From contig NZ_BDBE01000038.1 of the NCBI RefSeq assembly GCF_001612825.1, positions 186,001-250,000 on the forward strand: DNA of 64,000 bases, in the 5' to 3' direction. Under the pieces are notes generated by a model that saw only the letters and a program-made list of their open reading frames with translations, did not search any database and was not told the DNA's origin. How positions within the stretch are numbered: the stretch's first letter is position 1; every line of letters starts with the position of its first letter. Shown here piece by piece: positions 25,008-33,978 of this stretch. Source of the DNA: Nocardia caishijiensis NBRC 108228. GTDB taxonomy: Bacteria; Actinomycetota; Actinomycetes; Mycobacteriales; Mycobacteriaceae. A program made the translations under genes and the position numbers.

Positions 25008-25696
25008 GCCGTCGACCCCGGCGACAACCGACCTCCGGCGAGCCCCGCGATTCCCTCGCGTACCAGCTGCTCGACAGCGGACCGCTGATGCCGCCACGCG
25101 TCGTCGAGCGCCATCAGCTCGACAACGCTGGCGCCTGCGAGGCGTTGCTCGGCGAGCGGCATGCGGGGAAAGCCCACGGCGAACAGATCCGGCAGCTTGC
25201 CGTCTTCACTGTCTGCCGCGGCCTGGAGTACACCGGCGAGGAATCGGTGGTCGACCACTGCCGGGTTGGCCCGAACCAGCGCCACTCGCGGCGCAAGCAG
25301 GGCTGAAATCGTGCACACACGAACGATTGTCGGGCCACTGCCGGTAACCACAAGGACGTCGCCGGGTCGAGTGGTGACCGCACCGGGAACGCTGGGGTCG
25401 CCCGATGTGGACGGCGACCTGTCGACCCGAATATCCTTGGCGCTCAACATCGGACTTCCGGTGTCGACGGGGAGGAGCGTGGGCGGTGATTCGAGTACCT
25501 CCACTGTGCCCGCTCCGACGAGCTCACCGATCGTCACTGCCGGCAGCACACGAGGGCGGATCTCGAGCTCGGGTACCGATGGCAGGGAGAACGCAACAAC
25601 ATCGGCGCGACGAGCGACATAGGAGTTGTCGCCCGGCTCGGTCGGCGCGCTGGCCGAGTCTCTAACCACCGATCGCTCACCTTCCTCTGAACGCAT
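25004..25696 (-). CDS. Orphan target-recognition (HsdS-like) domain of an N6-DNA methylase
   Basis: 230 aa from ATG 25696. The second half matches the C-terminal specificity region of actinobacterial type I-like N-6 DNA methylases: VTIGELVGAGTVEVLESPPT, TRPGDVLVVTGSGPTI, VDHRFLAGVLQ, FPRMPLAEQRLAGASVVELM, then the helix ending LVREGIAGLAGGRL. The methyltransferase domain normally fused in front (SAM motif, NPPY) is absent; instead there is a 40-residue polar N-terminus. It may be a truncated remnant or a free-standing DNA-recognition subunit working with the kinase it is coupled to. It is divergent from the drmD-like gene. Confidence 0.7.
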   Translation of the reverse strand: MRSEEGERSVVRDSASAPTEPGDNSYVARRADVVAFSLPSVPELEIRPRVLPAVTIGELVGAGTVEVLESPPTLLPVDTGSPMLSAKDIRVDRSPSTSGDPSVPGAVTTRPGDVLVVTGSGPTIVRVCTISALLAPRVALVRANPAVVDHRFLAGVLQAAADSEDGKLPDLFAVGFPRMPLAEQRLAGASVVELMALDDAWRHQRSAVEQLVREGIAGLAGGRLSPGSTA

Positions 25697-25750
25697 AACG
25701 GTAGCAGCGCCAGGTGCGTCTGGCGGGTGCCGAACCCATCGGGTGAATGC

Positions 25751-25786
25751 GAAAACTTTGCCATATTAGCGATTGCCATAGTTTTC
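25751..25786. promoter_or_regulatory. AT-rich operator-like element in the divergent promoter region
   Basis: GAAAACT (25751–25757) and AGTTTTC (25780–25786) form a perfect 7-bp inverted repeat. Inside it TTGCCATA occurs twice in direct orientation (25758 and 25773, 15 bp apart). On the minus strand TAATAT (25768–25763) could be the −10 of the kinase operon. The element is markedly AT-rich compared with its surroundings. The drmD-like gene starts about 145 bp away on the other side. Confidence 0.45.
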
Positions 25787-25929
25787 ACTTCCACGTAGCG
25801 TGGCCGTCGGCGACCCTTCCATCAGCCAGATCCCACACAACGCGAACCTAAACATGCAGAACGGCGAATTACTCCCGAATGGGTACTAAGTTGGACCGTT
25901 CTACCGTCGACCAACCAGGAGTACCCCTG

Positions 25930-28794
25930 ATGACCAACGCCGTCGAGCCGCGCCCGCTCAACGTCGCCCCCGGCTCGATCGTCGTGGTTCGTGACGAGGA
26001 GTGGCTGGTCACCTCAGCGGAACAGGGCTCCGACGGTTGGCTGCTGCGCGTGCGCGGCCTGTCCGAACTCGTCGCCGACACCACGGCGACGTTCTACGAC
26101 AGCCTCGACGACATCGAAGTTCTCGATCCAGCCCAAGCACGAGTGATCGCCGACGGGTCCTCGGGCTACCGGGATTCCCGCCTCTGGCTCGAAGCACTGC
26201 TGCGCAAGACGCCCTTCCCCTATGGCGATCAAACCCTTACCGTCTCCACGCGCATGCTCGCCGATTCGCTCGGCTACCAGCGCGCCGCTGTCGCCAAAGC
26301 CCTCGACCCCCAACACATTCGGCCACGTATCCTGCTCGCCGACGCGGTCGGTCTCGGCAAGACCCTCGAGATCGGCATGATCCTGTCCGAGCTGGTGCGC
26401 CGTGGCCGCGGTGAGCGCATCCTGATCGTCACCCCCAAGCACGTGCTCGAGCAGATGCAGCACGAACTGTGGTGCCGCTTCGCCCTGCCGTTCGTGCGCC
26501 TCGATTCGACGGGCATCCAGAAGGTCCGCCAGAAGCTGCCAGCCACCCGCAACCCGTTCACCTATTACAAGCGGGCGATCATCTCGATCGACACCCTCAA
26601 GAGCCCCCGCTACAAGGCCCACCTGGCTCGCCAGCACTGGGACGCGGTGGTGATCGACGAGTCGCACAACCTCACCAATGTCGGCACCCAGAACAACGAG
26701 CTGGCCCGCGTGCTCGCCCCCAACACCGAGGCCCTCATTCTCGCCTCGGCGACCCCGCACAACGGTCGCGAGGAGTCCTTCGCCGAACTGCTTCGCCTGC
26801 TCGACCCCACCGCCGTGGCCGCCGATGGTTCGTTCACCAAAGACGATGTGCAGAACCTGCTGATCCGCCGCCACCGTCACCACGACGAGGTCGCCGCCGA
26901 GGTCGGAAGCGACTGGGCCGAACGCGCGGAACCAGTCCACAAACTCGTCACCCCCTCGCCCGCCGAAGACGCCGTCGCCCGCGAACTTTCGCAGGTCTGG
27001 TTGCACCCCGAGAACGGCAGCCCGTACTCCGGTGAGACCAAGGGCCTGTTCCCGTGGACGCTGGCCAAAGCCTTCCTGTCCTCCCCCGCTGCCCTGCGCG
27101 AGTCGATCGACCAGCGCCGCGCCAAACTGCGCGACGGCACCCCGGAGCAGCGCATCGAATTGGAAGCGCTGAACACCCTCGCCGACCTCAACGACAAGGC
27201 ATTCACCGAATCAGCAGGCAAGCAAGCGGCCTTGGTGGATCGGCTGCGTGAGATCGGCGTCGGCCCGAAGTCCGCGATGCGGGCGGTAGTGTTCGCCGAG
27301 CGTGTCGCCACGCTGAAATGGCTCACCGAATCCCTGCCCGCCGCATTGGGTTTGAAGTCCGAGAACATCGCGATGCTGCACGGCGGCCTGTCCGATGTGG
27401 AGCAGCAGGAGATCGTCGAGAGCTTCAAACTGGAGACCTCCCCGATTCGCGTGCTCGTCACCGGCGATGTCGCCTCGGAGGGTGTGAACCTGCACGCCCA
27501 ATGCCACCACCTGATCCACTACGACATCCCGTGGTCGCTGATCCGAATCGAACAGCGCAACGGACGCGTCGACCGCTACGGCCAGAAGTTCTCGCCGGTC
27601 ATCTCCTCGCTCATCCTCGAACCGTCGGACCCGGAGTTCTCCGGCGACCTGCGGGTGCTGTCACGCCTGCTGGAACGCGAGAACCAGGCCCACACCACCC
27701 TCGGCGACGTGGCCTCGCTGATGGGCAAACACAGTGTGACCGAGGAGGAATCGGCGATCCGGGACGTCCTCGCGGGCAAGGCCGAACTCGACGCACAGGT
27801 CCGAACCATCGACGACGTCCTCGACGGCGACGATTTCGATTCCTTCTTCGCCCAGCTCGAGACCGACTTCACCCCGACCCTCCCCGAGCTCCCCCGCCAG
27901 AGCCTCTACCCCGACGACGTGAGCTACCTCGACGAAGCACTGCGCGCCGCGTTCGACGATGTCCCCCAAGCCGAACCCGGCAAGGGCGGCGTCGGCTGGA
28001 CCGTGCACGCCAATCACGGTATCGCCGAACTGATTCCCCCCAAGGACCTTCGCCAGCGTCTGTCGCAGCTCCCGCAGAACTACCGCGAGAAGGGCCAGAT
28101 CGACAAGCGCCTCAAGCTCGCCACCTCCACCCAGGTCGGCGATGCCCAACTGCGCGCCGCCCGCCAGGGCAAAGGCATCAACGACACCACTTGGCCCGAG
28201 GCCCACTACCTCGGCCCGCTGCACCCGGTACTCGACTGGGCAAGCGACCGCGCCCTGTCGGCCCTCGGCCGCAATCAGATCTTCGCCATCCGCGGCAAGG
28301 TCGACGCCGTCACCGTCGTGCTCATGGGCACTCTGATGAACCGCCGCGGCCAGCTCGTGTCCCGCGTGTTCTCCACCGTCGAGTTCCCCGACCCGGCCCG
28401 ACCGAACTTCGCGATCGCCAGCCCGCTGGAGAGCCTCGACTTCTTGCTCACCGAGACCGGTTTGAAGCCGAACACCGCCAACCCCGGCCCGATTCCCGAG
28501 CCGGACCGTTTCCAGTACCTGATCCCGGTAGCCGTCGACAAGGCCACCCAGTCGATGAAACTCGTCCTCGACCAGCAGGAACGCTCCGCCAACGAGCGTC
28601 TGGCCCAATGGCGCCAACGCGCCGACCGCTGGTATTGCGGCGCCGAACAACTCGAACTGTTCGGCAGCCAGAAGAAGAAGGTCGACACCTACGCCCGCCG
28701 CATCGCCGAGGAACAGCGCCTCGCCGAATCGCTCGCCCCCACCCAGCAGCTGGTGCGCCCGCTGCTGGTGATCGTCGCAGACAAGGACCAGTGA
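25930..28794 (+). CDS. drmD: SNF2-family helicase, DISARM DrmD-like
   Basis: 954 aa from ATG 25930, with CAGGAG nine bases upstream; an earlier ATG at 25879 has no ribosome site. Helicase motifs: Walker A DAVGLGKTLE (about 138–147), DESH (243–246), SATPHNG, and a C-terminal RecA domain with AMLHGGLS, VTGDVASEGVNL and QRNGRVDRYGQ. The 350-residue C-terminal extension is of the type found in DrmD, the SNF2-like helicase of class 1 DISARM. The gene is two bases upstream of a large adenine methylase, the drmD–drmMI order. DISARM restricts phage by sensing unmethylated or entering DNA. The remaining core genes drmA, drmB and drmC are not adjacent. Confidence 0.8.
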   Translation: MTNAVEPRPLNVAPGSIVVVRDEEWLVTSAEQGSDGWLLRVRGLSELVADTTATFYDSLDDIEVLDPAQARVIADGSSGYRDSRLWLEALLRKTPFPYGDQTLTVSTRMLADSLGYQRAAVAKALDPQHIRPRILLADAVGLGKTLEIGMILSELVRRGRGERILIVTPKHVLEQMQHELWCRFALPFVRLDSTGIQKVRQKLPATRNPFTYYKRAIISIDTLKSPRYKAHLARQHWDAVVIDESHNLTNVGTQNNELARVLAPNTEALILASATPHNGREESFAELLRLLDPTAVAADGSFTKDDVQNLLIRRHRHHDEVAAEVGSDWAERAEPVHKLVTPSPAEDAVARELSQVWLHPENGSPYSGETKGLFPWTLAKAFLSSPAALRESIDQRRAKLRDGTPEQRIELEALNTLADLNDKAFTESAGKQAALVDRLREIGVGPKSAMRAVVFAERVATLKWLTESLPAALGLKSENIAMLHGGLSDVEQQEIVESFKLETSPIRVLVTGDVASEGVNLHAQCHHLIHYDIPWSLIRIEQRNGRVDRYGQKFSPVISSLILEPSDPEFSGDLRVLSRLLERENQAHTTLGDVASLMGKHSVTEEESAIRDVLAGKAELDAQVRTIDDVLDGDDFDSFFAQLETDFTPTLPELPRQSLYPDDVSYLDEALRAAFDDVPQAEPGKGGVGWTVHANHGIAELIPPKDLRQRLSQLPQNYREKGQIDKRLKLATSTQVGDAQLRAARQGKGINDTTWPEAHYLGPLHPVLDWASDRALSALGRNQIFAIRGKVDAVTVVLMGTLMNRRGQLVSRVFSTVEFPDPARPNFAIASPLESLDFLLTETGLKPNTANPGPIPEPDRFQYLIPVAVDKATQSMKLVLDQQERSANERLAQWRQRADRWYCGAEQLELFGSQKKKVDTYARRIAEEQRLAESLAPTQQLVRPLLVIVADKDQ

Positions 28795-28796
28795 TC

Positions 28797-31700
28797 ATGG
28801 CCTCTTTCGATTCCATCGTCGTCGGCGAGGATTGGATCAGCGAACACTACTTCACCACCGATTCGGTAAAGGAGTCGTTCCACGGCAAGGTGATGGAGCT
28901 GCGCAAAGGGTGGGACGTCGAGGCCAAAGAGGGCCGCAAAACAGTCCGCAGCTCCCTGCTGTCCAGCGCCGGTGAGCTGCACACCGCCCTGGGCGCTCTG
29001 GCCGAGAACCCCGAAGCCGCCCCGAAGGCGCACGCCCAGGTGCGCGCCGGCTTCGGCTTCGACGGCGAACTCACCCCCTTCACCGCCGAACGCGCCGGAT
29101 CGGAACTACTGATCCCCGACGCCCAACTCGTCGGCACCCCGAATGTGCTGTTCCTGCAAGCCAATCCCGTCGAGTCGATCGAAGACTTCCTTGGCACCGG
29201 CACCCTGATCACCACTGCAACCGAAGACGGAAGACCGCTCGAATCGGCCTCCAAAACAGTGTCGGCCGCCTTCCGCTCTGACACTCCACCCGCCTTCATC
29301 GTCGTCCAGGCAGGCCGCTGGCTCCTGCTCGCCGAAGCCGAACGCTGGGCCGAAGGCCGCTACCTCGCCATGGACCTGCTGGTGGTCGTCGAACGTCGTC
29401 ACGAGGCCCGCGGTGGCGAAATCGACCGCGCCGCAGCCATCTTCGGCCACCAGTCCCTGCGCCCCGACGCCGACGGCAACATCTGGTGGACCGGCGTCCT
29501 CGAAGACTCGGTGAAACACACCGTCGGCGTCTCCAAGGACCTGCGCGAAGGCATTCGCCTGTCCATCGAAATCATCGCCAACGAGGTCGTTCGCCGCCGC
29601 CACGACCGCGGCCTGACGATGGACGGCATCGACGGCAACGAACTCGCCAAACACTCCCTGCGCTTCCTGTACCGAATCCTGTTCCTGCTCTATGCCGAAG
29701 CATCACCGGAAATGCAGGTATTGCCCACCGGCGCAGCCGAATACGAAGAGGGCTACGGCCTCGACCGCCTCCGCGAACTCACCCTCACCGAACTCGTCTC
29801 CCACCACGCCCGCACCGGCACCCACCTGTACGAGTCGCTCAAGCGCCTGTTCGACCTGGTCGATCAGGGCCACAAGCCCGCCGTCCGCGAGAACGTCACC
29901 GACGACCCCGCCCCCGGCCTCGAGTTCAACCCTCTGCGCGCAGACCTGTTCTCCCCCAAGGCAACCGCCCTCATCGATGAAGTCGGCCTCGGCAACGAAG
30001 CCACCCAACAGGTCCTCGCCCACCTGCTGCTCACCAAGGAATCCAAGAACCGCAAGGGCGCCGACCGCGGCTTCATCAGCTACGCCGAACTCGGCATCAA
30101 CCAGCTCGGCGCCGTCTACGAGGGCCTGATGTCCTACACCGGCTTCTTCGCCGATGAAGACCTATACGAAGTAGCCAAAGACGGCAATCCCGAAAAGGGC
30201 TCCTGGGTAGTCCCGGTCCACCGCACCGACCATCTCTCCGAATCCGACTTCGTCCGCGCCGAAGACCCAACAACCGGCGAACTCAAACCAGTCCTGCACC
30301 CCAAGGGCACCTTCGTCTTCCGCCTCGCCGGCCGCGAACGCCAGCAATCAGCGTCCTACTACACCCCCGAAGTCCTGACGAAGTTCGTCGTCTCCCAGGC
30401 CCTCGAGGAACTCCTCGACCAAGACGGCCACCGCACCACCCCCGACGAAATCCTGTCCCTGACCATCTGCGAGCCAGCCCTCGGCTCCGGCGCCTTCGCC
30501 ATCGAGGCCGTCCGCCAACTCGCCGCCGAATACCTCAAGCGCAAGCAGGAGGACCTGGGCGAACTGATCGACGCCGACCAGTACACGGTCGAGTTGCAGA
30601 AAGTGAAGGCGCACATCGCGCTTCACCAGGTGTATGGCGTCGACCTCAATGCGACGGCAGTCGAACTGGCCGAAATCTCGCTATGGCTGGACACCATGGT
30701 CGCCGGTCTGCAGGCCCCCTGGTTCGGCCTGCACCTGCGCCGGGGCAATTCCCTCATCGGCGTGCGCCGGGCCGTTTACGCCCCGAGCGAGTTGTCCAAA
30801 AAGGCCTGGCTCAAATCCGTCCCGAAGGATGCCCCCCTCGGTTCCGAGATCGGCGAGGGCATCCACCACTTCCTACTCCCCGCCGAAGGCTGGGGCGCGA
30901 TCGTCGACACCGCCGAAGCCAAAACCTACGCCCCCGACCAGCGCGAAGAACTCCGACTGTGGCGCAACGAGATCCGCAAGTCGCCGTCCAAGGACATCAC
31001 CAAACGCCTCGCCTCGCTGGCCCTGCGTGTGGAGACCCTCTGGGAGTTCACCCTGCGCCGCCTCACCATCGCCGAGTCCGAGATCCGCCGCGACCTGCAC
31101 CTATGGCGCAGCGAACCGGTCGAGCATGCCTCCGCGGTGACCCGCGAACAGATCGAAGCGGTCCTCAACGACCAAAACGGCTCCTACCAGCGCTTGCGCC
31201 GGGTGATGGACGCCTGGTGTGCCCTGTGGTCGTGGCCGGCCACCGGCAATGTCGCGGCACCGGATTGGGACCAGTGGGTCGGCGGCCTCGAGGCCCTACT
31301 CGGCACCACCGCCAAAGCGGGCAAGTTCGAGAAGTACGGCCAGACGAGCTTCGCCTCCGACCTGGACTGGAACGAACTCGACATCGCCGAGGACAACGAC
31401 CGCGTCTTCGCCCAGGCGAAATCCATCGCGTCCGCAGTCGCCGAGTTCCCTTGGCTGACCATCGCTTCCCGGATTGCCCAGGCGCAGGGATTCCACCATT
31501 GGGAGCTGGATTTCGCACCAGTCTTCGCGCGCGGGGGTTTCGACCTGCAGGTGGGTAACCCACCGTGGGTGCGGCCCGACTGGGACGAGTCCGGGGTGCT
31601 GGCCGAGTTCGATCCGTGGTGGCAGTTGGCGCACAAACCGTCGGAGGCGGAGAAGAAGGCCAAAGCGGCGTGGGCGCTCGCCGTTCCCGCTGTACGGGCG

Positions 31701-33398
31701 ACGCTGCTCGATGAGCGAGCGGATCAAGCTGGCCAGGTCGAGTACCTGGCGTCTGCCATTGACCATCCGATCCTTGCAGGTCTCCGACCAGACCTTTACC
31801 GCTGCTTTATGGAGAGGACCTGGCGATCGTCGTCCACGCGGGGCATCACGTCACTGATCCACCCCGAGAGCCATTTCACCGAAGCGAGGGCGCACGGACT
31901 TCGGCGAGCCTGCTATCGAAGGCTCAAGCGGCACTGGCAGTTCCGCAACGAATTCAAGCTTTTCACTGAAATCAACAACACCCGTCAGTACGGCGTCCAT
32001 GTCTACGGTAGCGACTCCGATGTCCGATTTCTCCAAGGCTCGGCGCTGTACCACCCCGACGTCCCCGCCCGCTCCCTCCAGGCCCGCCGGTCGGGCTACG
32101 ACAGCTCCACCATCGTCCCCGGTGTGAAAGATCCCGACGGAAAGTGGGACGTCAGGCCCCACCCCGAGCGCATAATTGAGATCACCGAATCCGATCTCGC
32201 CGGCTGGGCCACCCTCATCGACGAACCCGGCACTCCAGGCGCCGAGGCGCGCATGCTCTACCCAGTGAACCGCGCGAGCGCGGCGGTCCTCGACAAGATC
32301 TCCGAATCCCCCCGACTCAGTGACATCGGATTCCAGTGGACATTCGGCTGGAACGAAACGACTGACCGCAAGCTCGGCTTCTTCGAATCCCGCTCCGCCA
32401 TCCCGGATACCCTGGACAACACCATCCTCCAAGGCCCCCATCTCACCGTCGCCACCCCGATCTACCAGCAGGGCAACCCGACGATGCGCAGCAACGTCGA
32501 CTACTCCCCCATCGACCTCACCTCGATCCCCGCAGACTTCATCCCGAGAACCAACTACCAGGTGGCCTGCCCCTTCCCGGAATACCAAGCCGCCTACCCG
32601 AAGTGGAATAACGAACCAAGCTCCTCCTACTTCCGCCTCGCCTGGCGAGCTATGGCCGACCCCGCCACTGTCCGTACCCTCCACTCCGCGATCCTGCCAC
32701 CGGGACCAGCCCATGTTTTGGGGCTCTTCTCGCTGACCTTCGAGAACCTACGCGACATCCCTATCGCCGCTGGGTTCACCGCGTCGATCCTGAGTGACTT
32801 CGTTGTCAAGCTGACCGGCGTCGCGAACCTCAAGATCGGGATCATCAGCCGCCTTCCCCACGTGGTCGGACACGCCCTCGAGTCCGAACTGCTCCACCGA
32901 GCCCTACGCCTCAATTGCCTCACCAGCGCCTATGCCCCGATGTGGTCCGAGCTCTACAACCCCCAGTGGTCGACCGACAGCTGGACCCACGGCATCAACC
33001 CCGGCTACCCTCGCGCAACCGCCCTCGCCAGCACCTCCCGGGACTGGACCTGGCACACCCCCCTCCGCACCGACGCCGACCGCCGCCAAGCCCTCATCGA
33101 AATCGACGCCATCGTCGCCGTAATGCTCAACATCACCGCCGCAGAACTCCTAACCATCTACCGCACCCAATTCCCCGTCCTCCAAAAGTACGAACGCGAA
33201 GCCCTCTACGACGCCAACGGCCGCCAACTCCCCACCAAACTGGCCTCCGAATACCGCAAGAAGGGCTCCCTTCCCTACTCAGACCTGACAGTCGACGGCA
33301 TCACGTACGTCGAGCCGTTCACCGGCGTAGACCGCGAGCGTGACATGCTCCTCGCCCACGAACACTTCACCCGCCTCGACGCTGCCCAGACCACCTGA
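28797..33398 (+). CDS. drmMI: Large N6-adenine DNA methyltransferase, DISARM DrmMI/PglX-like
   Basis: 1,533 aa from ATG 28797. The SAM-binding motif CEPALGSGAFAIEA lies at about residues 559–572, followed by QVYGVDLNATAVELAEISLW and RRGNSLIGVR. The catalytic NPPW is at 921–924 (DLQVGNPPWVRPDW). The 550-residue N-terminal region includes QSASYYTPEVLTKFVVSQ, typical of type IIG/ISP-like and PglX/DrmMI enzymes. The C-terminus carries a probable target-recognition region (ITESDLAGWATLIDEPGTPG). It should methylate host DNA at adenine as the self mark for the DrmD partner. No nuclease motif seen at its N-terminus. GC content falls toward the 3' end. Confidence 0.88.
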   Translation: MASFDSIVVGEDWISEHYFTTDSVKESFHGKVMELRKGWDVEAKEGRKTVRSSLLSSAGELHTALGALAENPEAAPKAHAQVRAGFGFDGELTPFTAERAGSELLIPDAQLVGTPNVLFLQANPVESIEDFLGTGTLITTATEDGRPLESASKTVSAAFRSDTPPAFIVVQAGRWLLLAEAERWAEGRYLAMDLLVVVERRHEARGGEIDRAAAIFGHQSLRPDADGNIWWTGVLEDSVKHTVGVSKDLREGIRLSIEIIANEVVRRRHDRGLTMDGIDGNELAKHSLRFLYRILFLLYAEASPEMQVLPTGAAEYEEGYGLDRLRELTLTELVSHHARTGTHLYESLKRLFDLVDQGHKPAVRENVTDDPAPGLEFNPLRADLFSPKATALIDEVGLGNEATQQVLAHLLLTKESKNRKGADRGFISYAELGINQLGAVYEGLMSYTGFFADEDLYEVAKDGNPEKGSWVVPVHRTDHLSESDFVRAEDPTTGELKPVLHPKGTFVFRLAGRERQQSASYYTPEVLTKFVVSQALEELLDQDGHRTTPDEILSLTICEPALGSGAFAIEAVRQLAAEYLKRKQEDLGELIDADQYTVELQKVKAHIALHQVYGVDLNATAVELAEISLWLDTMVAGLQAPWFGLHLRRGNSLIGVRRAVYAPSELSKKAWLKSVPKDAPLGSEIGEGIHHFLLPAEGWGAIVDTAEAKTYAPDQREELRLWRNEIRKSPSKDITKRLASLALRVETLWEFTLRRLTIAESEIRRDLHLWRSEPVEHASAVTREQIEAVLNDQNGSYQRLRRVMDAWCALWSWPATGNVAAPDWDQWVGGLEALLGTTAKAGKFEKYGQTSFASDLDWNELDIAEDNDRVFAQAKSIASAVAEFPWLTIASRIAQAQGFHHWELDFAPVFARGGFDLQVGNPPWVRPDWDESGVLAEFDPWWQLAHKPSEAEKKAKAAWALAVPAVRATLLDERADQAGQVEYLASAIDHPILAGLRPDLYRCFMERTWRSSSTRGITSLIHPESHFTEARAHGLRRACYRRLKRHWQFRNEFKLFTEINNTRQYGVHVYGSDSDVRFLQGSALYHPDVPARSLQARRSGYDSSTIVPGVKDPDGKWDVRPHPERIIEITESDLAGWATLIDEPGTPGAEARMLYPVNRASAAVLDKISESPRLSDIGFQWTFGWNETTDRKLGFFESRSAIPDTLDNTILQGPHLTVATPIYQQGNPTMRSNVDYSPIDLTSIPADFIPRTNYQVACPFPEYQAAYPKWNNEPSSSYFRLAWRAMADPATVRTLHSAILPPGPAHVLGLFSLTFENLRDIPIAAGFTASILSDFVVKLTGVANLKIGIISRLPHVVGHALESELLHRALRLNCLTSAYAPMWSELYNPQWSTDSWTHGINPGYPRATALASTSRDWTWHTPLRTDADRRQALIEIDAIVAVMLNITAAELLTIYRTQFPVLQKYEREALYDANGRQLPTKLASEYRKKGSLPYSDLTVDGITYVEPFTGVDRERDMLLAHEHFTRLDAAQTT

Positions 33399-33507
33399 AC
33401 GCGACGACACGACAGACAAACGAGATGATGAATCAACAACCACCACCGGGCAACTTCCCTCATTACGTCAGCCGAATTACTATCCGCCGCGCCCTCCTGC
33501 ACGGGGT

Positions 33508-33960
33508 GTGCCGAGGTGGGCAGTAGTCCTGATCTTCGTTGTCGTTGGCTTGATTTGTATTGGATCTCTCTTCGACGCCAACGGGAACTCGAAGACAGCG
33601 GCGGCTGGCTCAGCGGTTCATGATGACGGGATAAGATTCGAAGTCATATCGTGGGGGCAAGGCGCTACCGAGACCCGCGATGGTCTTCTTTTCGACGAAG
33701 CCCAGGGCGAGTTCGTAATCGTGAAATTCACCGTGACAAACGTCGCGAAAGAGCCGAAATCCTACTCCCTGAGCAGCCAGAGGCTCATCGATGGCGAGGG
33801 GAGGGAGTTCGAGCCCATATCATCGGGCCACACAAGCCTGAATCCTGGCTTCTCCGAAGAAGAGTCGATCGCATTCGATGTTCCAAAGGGGACCACACCG
33901 AAGCTCGTCATATTCAAGAGCGGATTCTTCAGCTCCGGCGCTCGCGTGAATCTCGACTGA
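33508..33960 (+). CDS. DUF4352-like membrane-anchored protein, N-terminus apparently frameshifted
   Basis: 150 aa from GTG 33508. One transmembrane helix (RWAVVLIFVVVGLICIGSLF) is followed by a beta-sandwich of the DUF4352 telokin-like type (FVIVKFTVTNVAKEPKSY, RLIDGEGREFEP, NPGFSEEESIAFDVPKGTTP). Such surface proteins usually start with a Gln/Pro-rich cytoplasmic lead. Exactly such a lead (MMNQQPPPGNFPHYVS) lies just upstream at 33425 in another frame, and the matching Pro/Tyr-rich continuation (PNYYPPRPPARG) is in this frame. One base appears to be missing near 33470. The listed start is therefore a fallback; the gene may be broken or the sequence may hold an error. Confidence 0.6.
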   Translation: MPRWAVVLIFVVVGLICIGSLFDANGNSKTAAAGSAVHDDGIRFEVISWGQGATETRDGLLFDEAQGEFVIVKFTVTNVAKEPKSYSLSSQRLIDGEGREFEPISSGHTSLNPGFSEEESIAFDVPKGTTPKLVIFKSGFFSSGARVNLD

Positions 33961-33978
33961 GACCCACTCTAATTAACG

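Noticed and set aside
27318..28796. Upstream extension of the DrmMI-like frame through the DrmD-like gene
   Set aside because: Arg/Pro/His-rich read-through of another frame; the methylase begins naturally at 28797.
23601..33398. Pgl/BREX type 2 system (kinase plus large adenine methylase)
   Set aside because: No PglZ phosphatase, PglY/BrxC ATPase or large PglW kinase is present, and the kinase is in a separate divergent operon.
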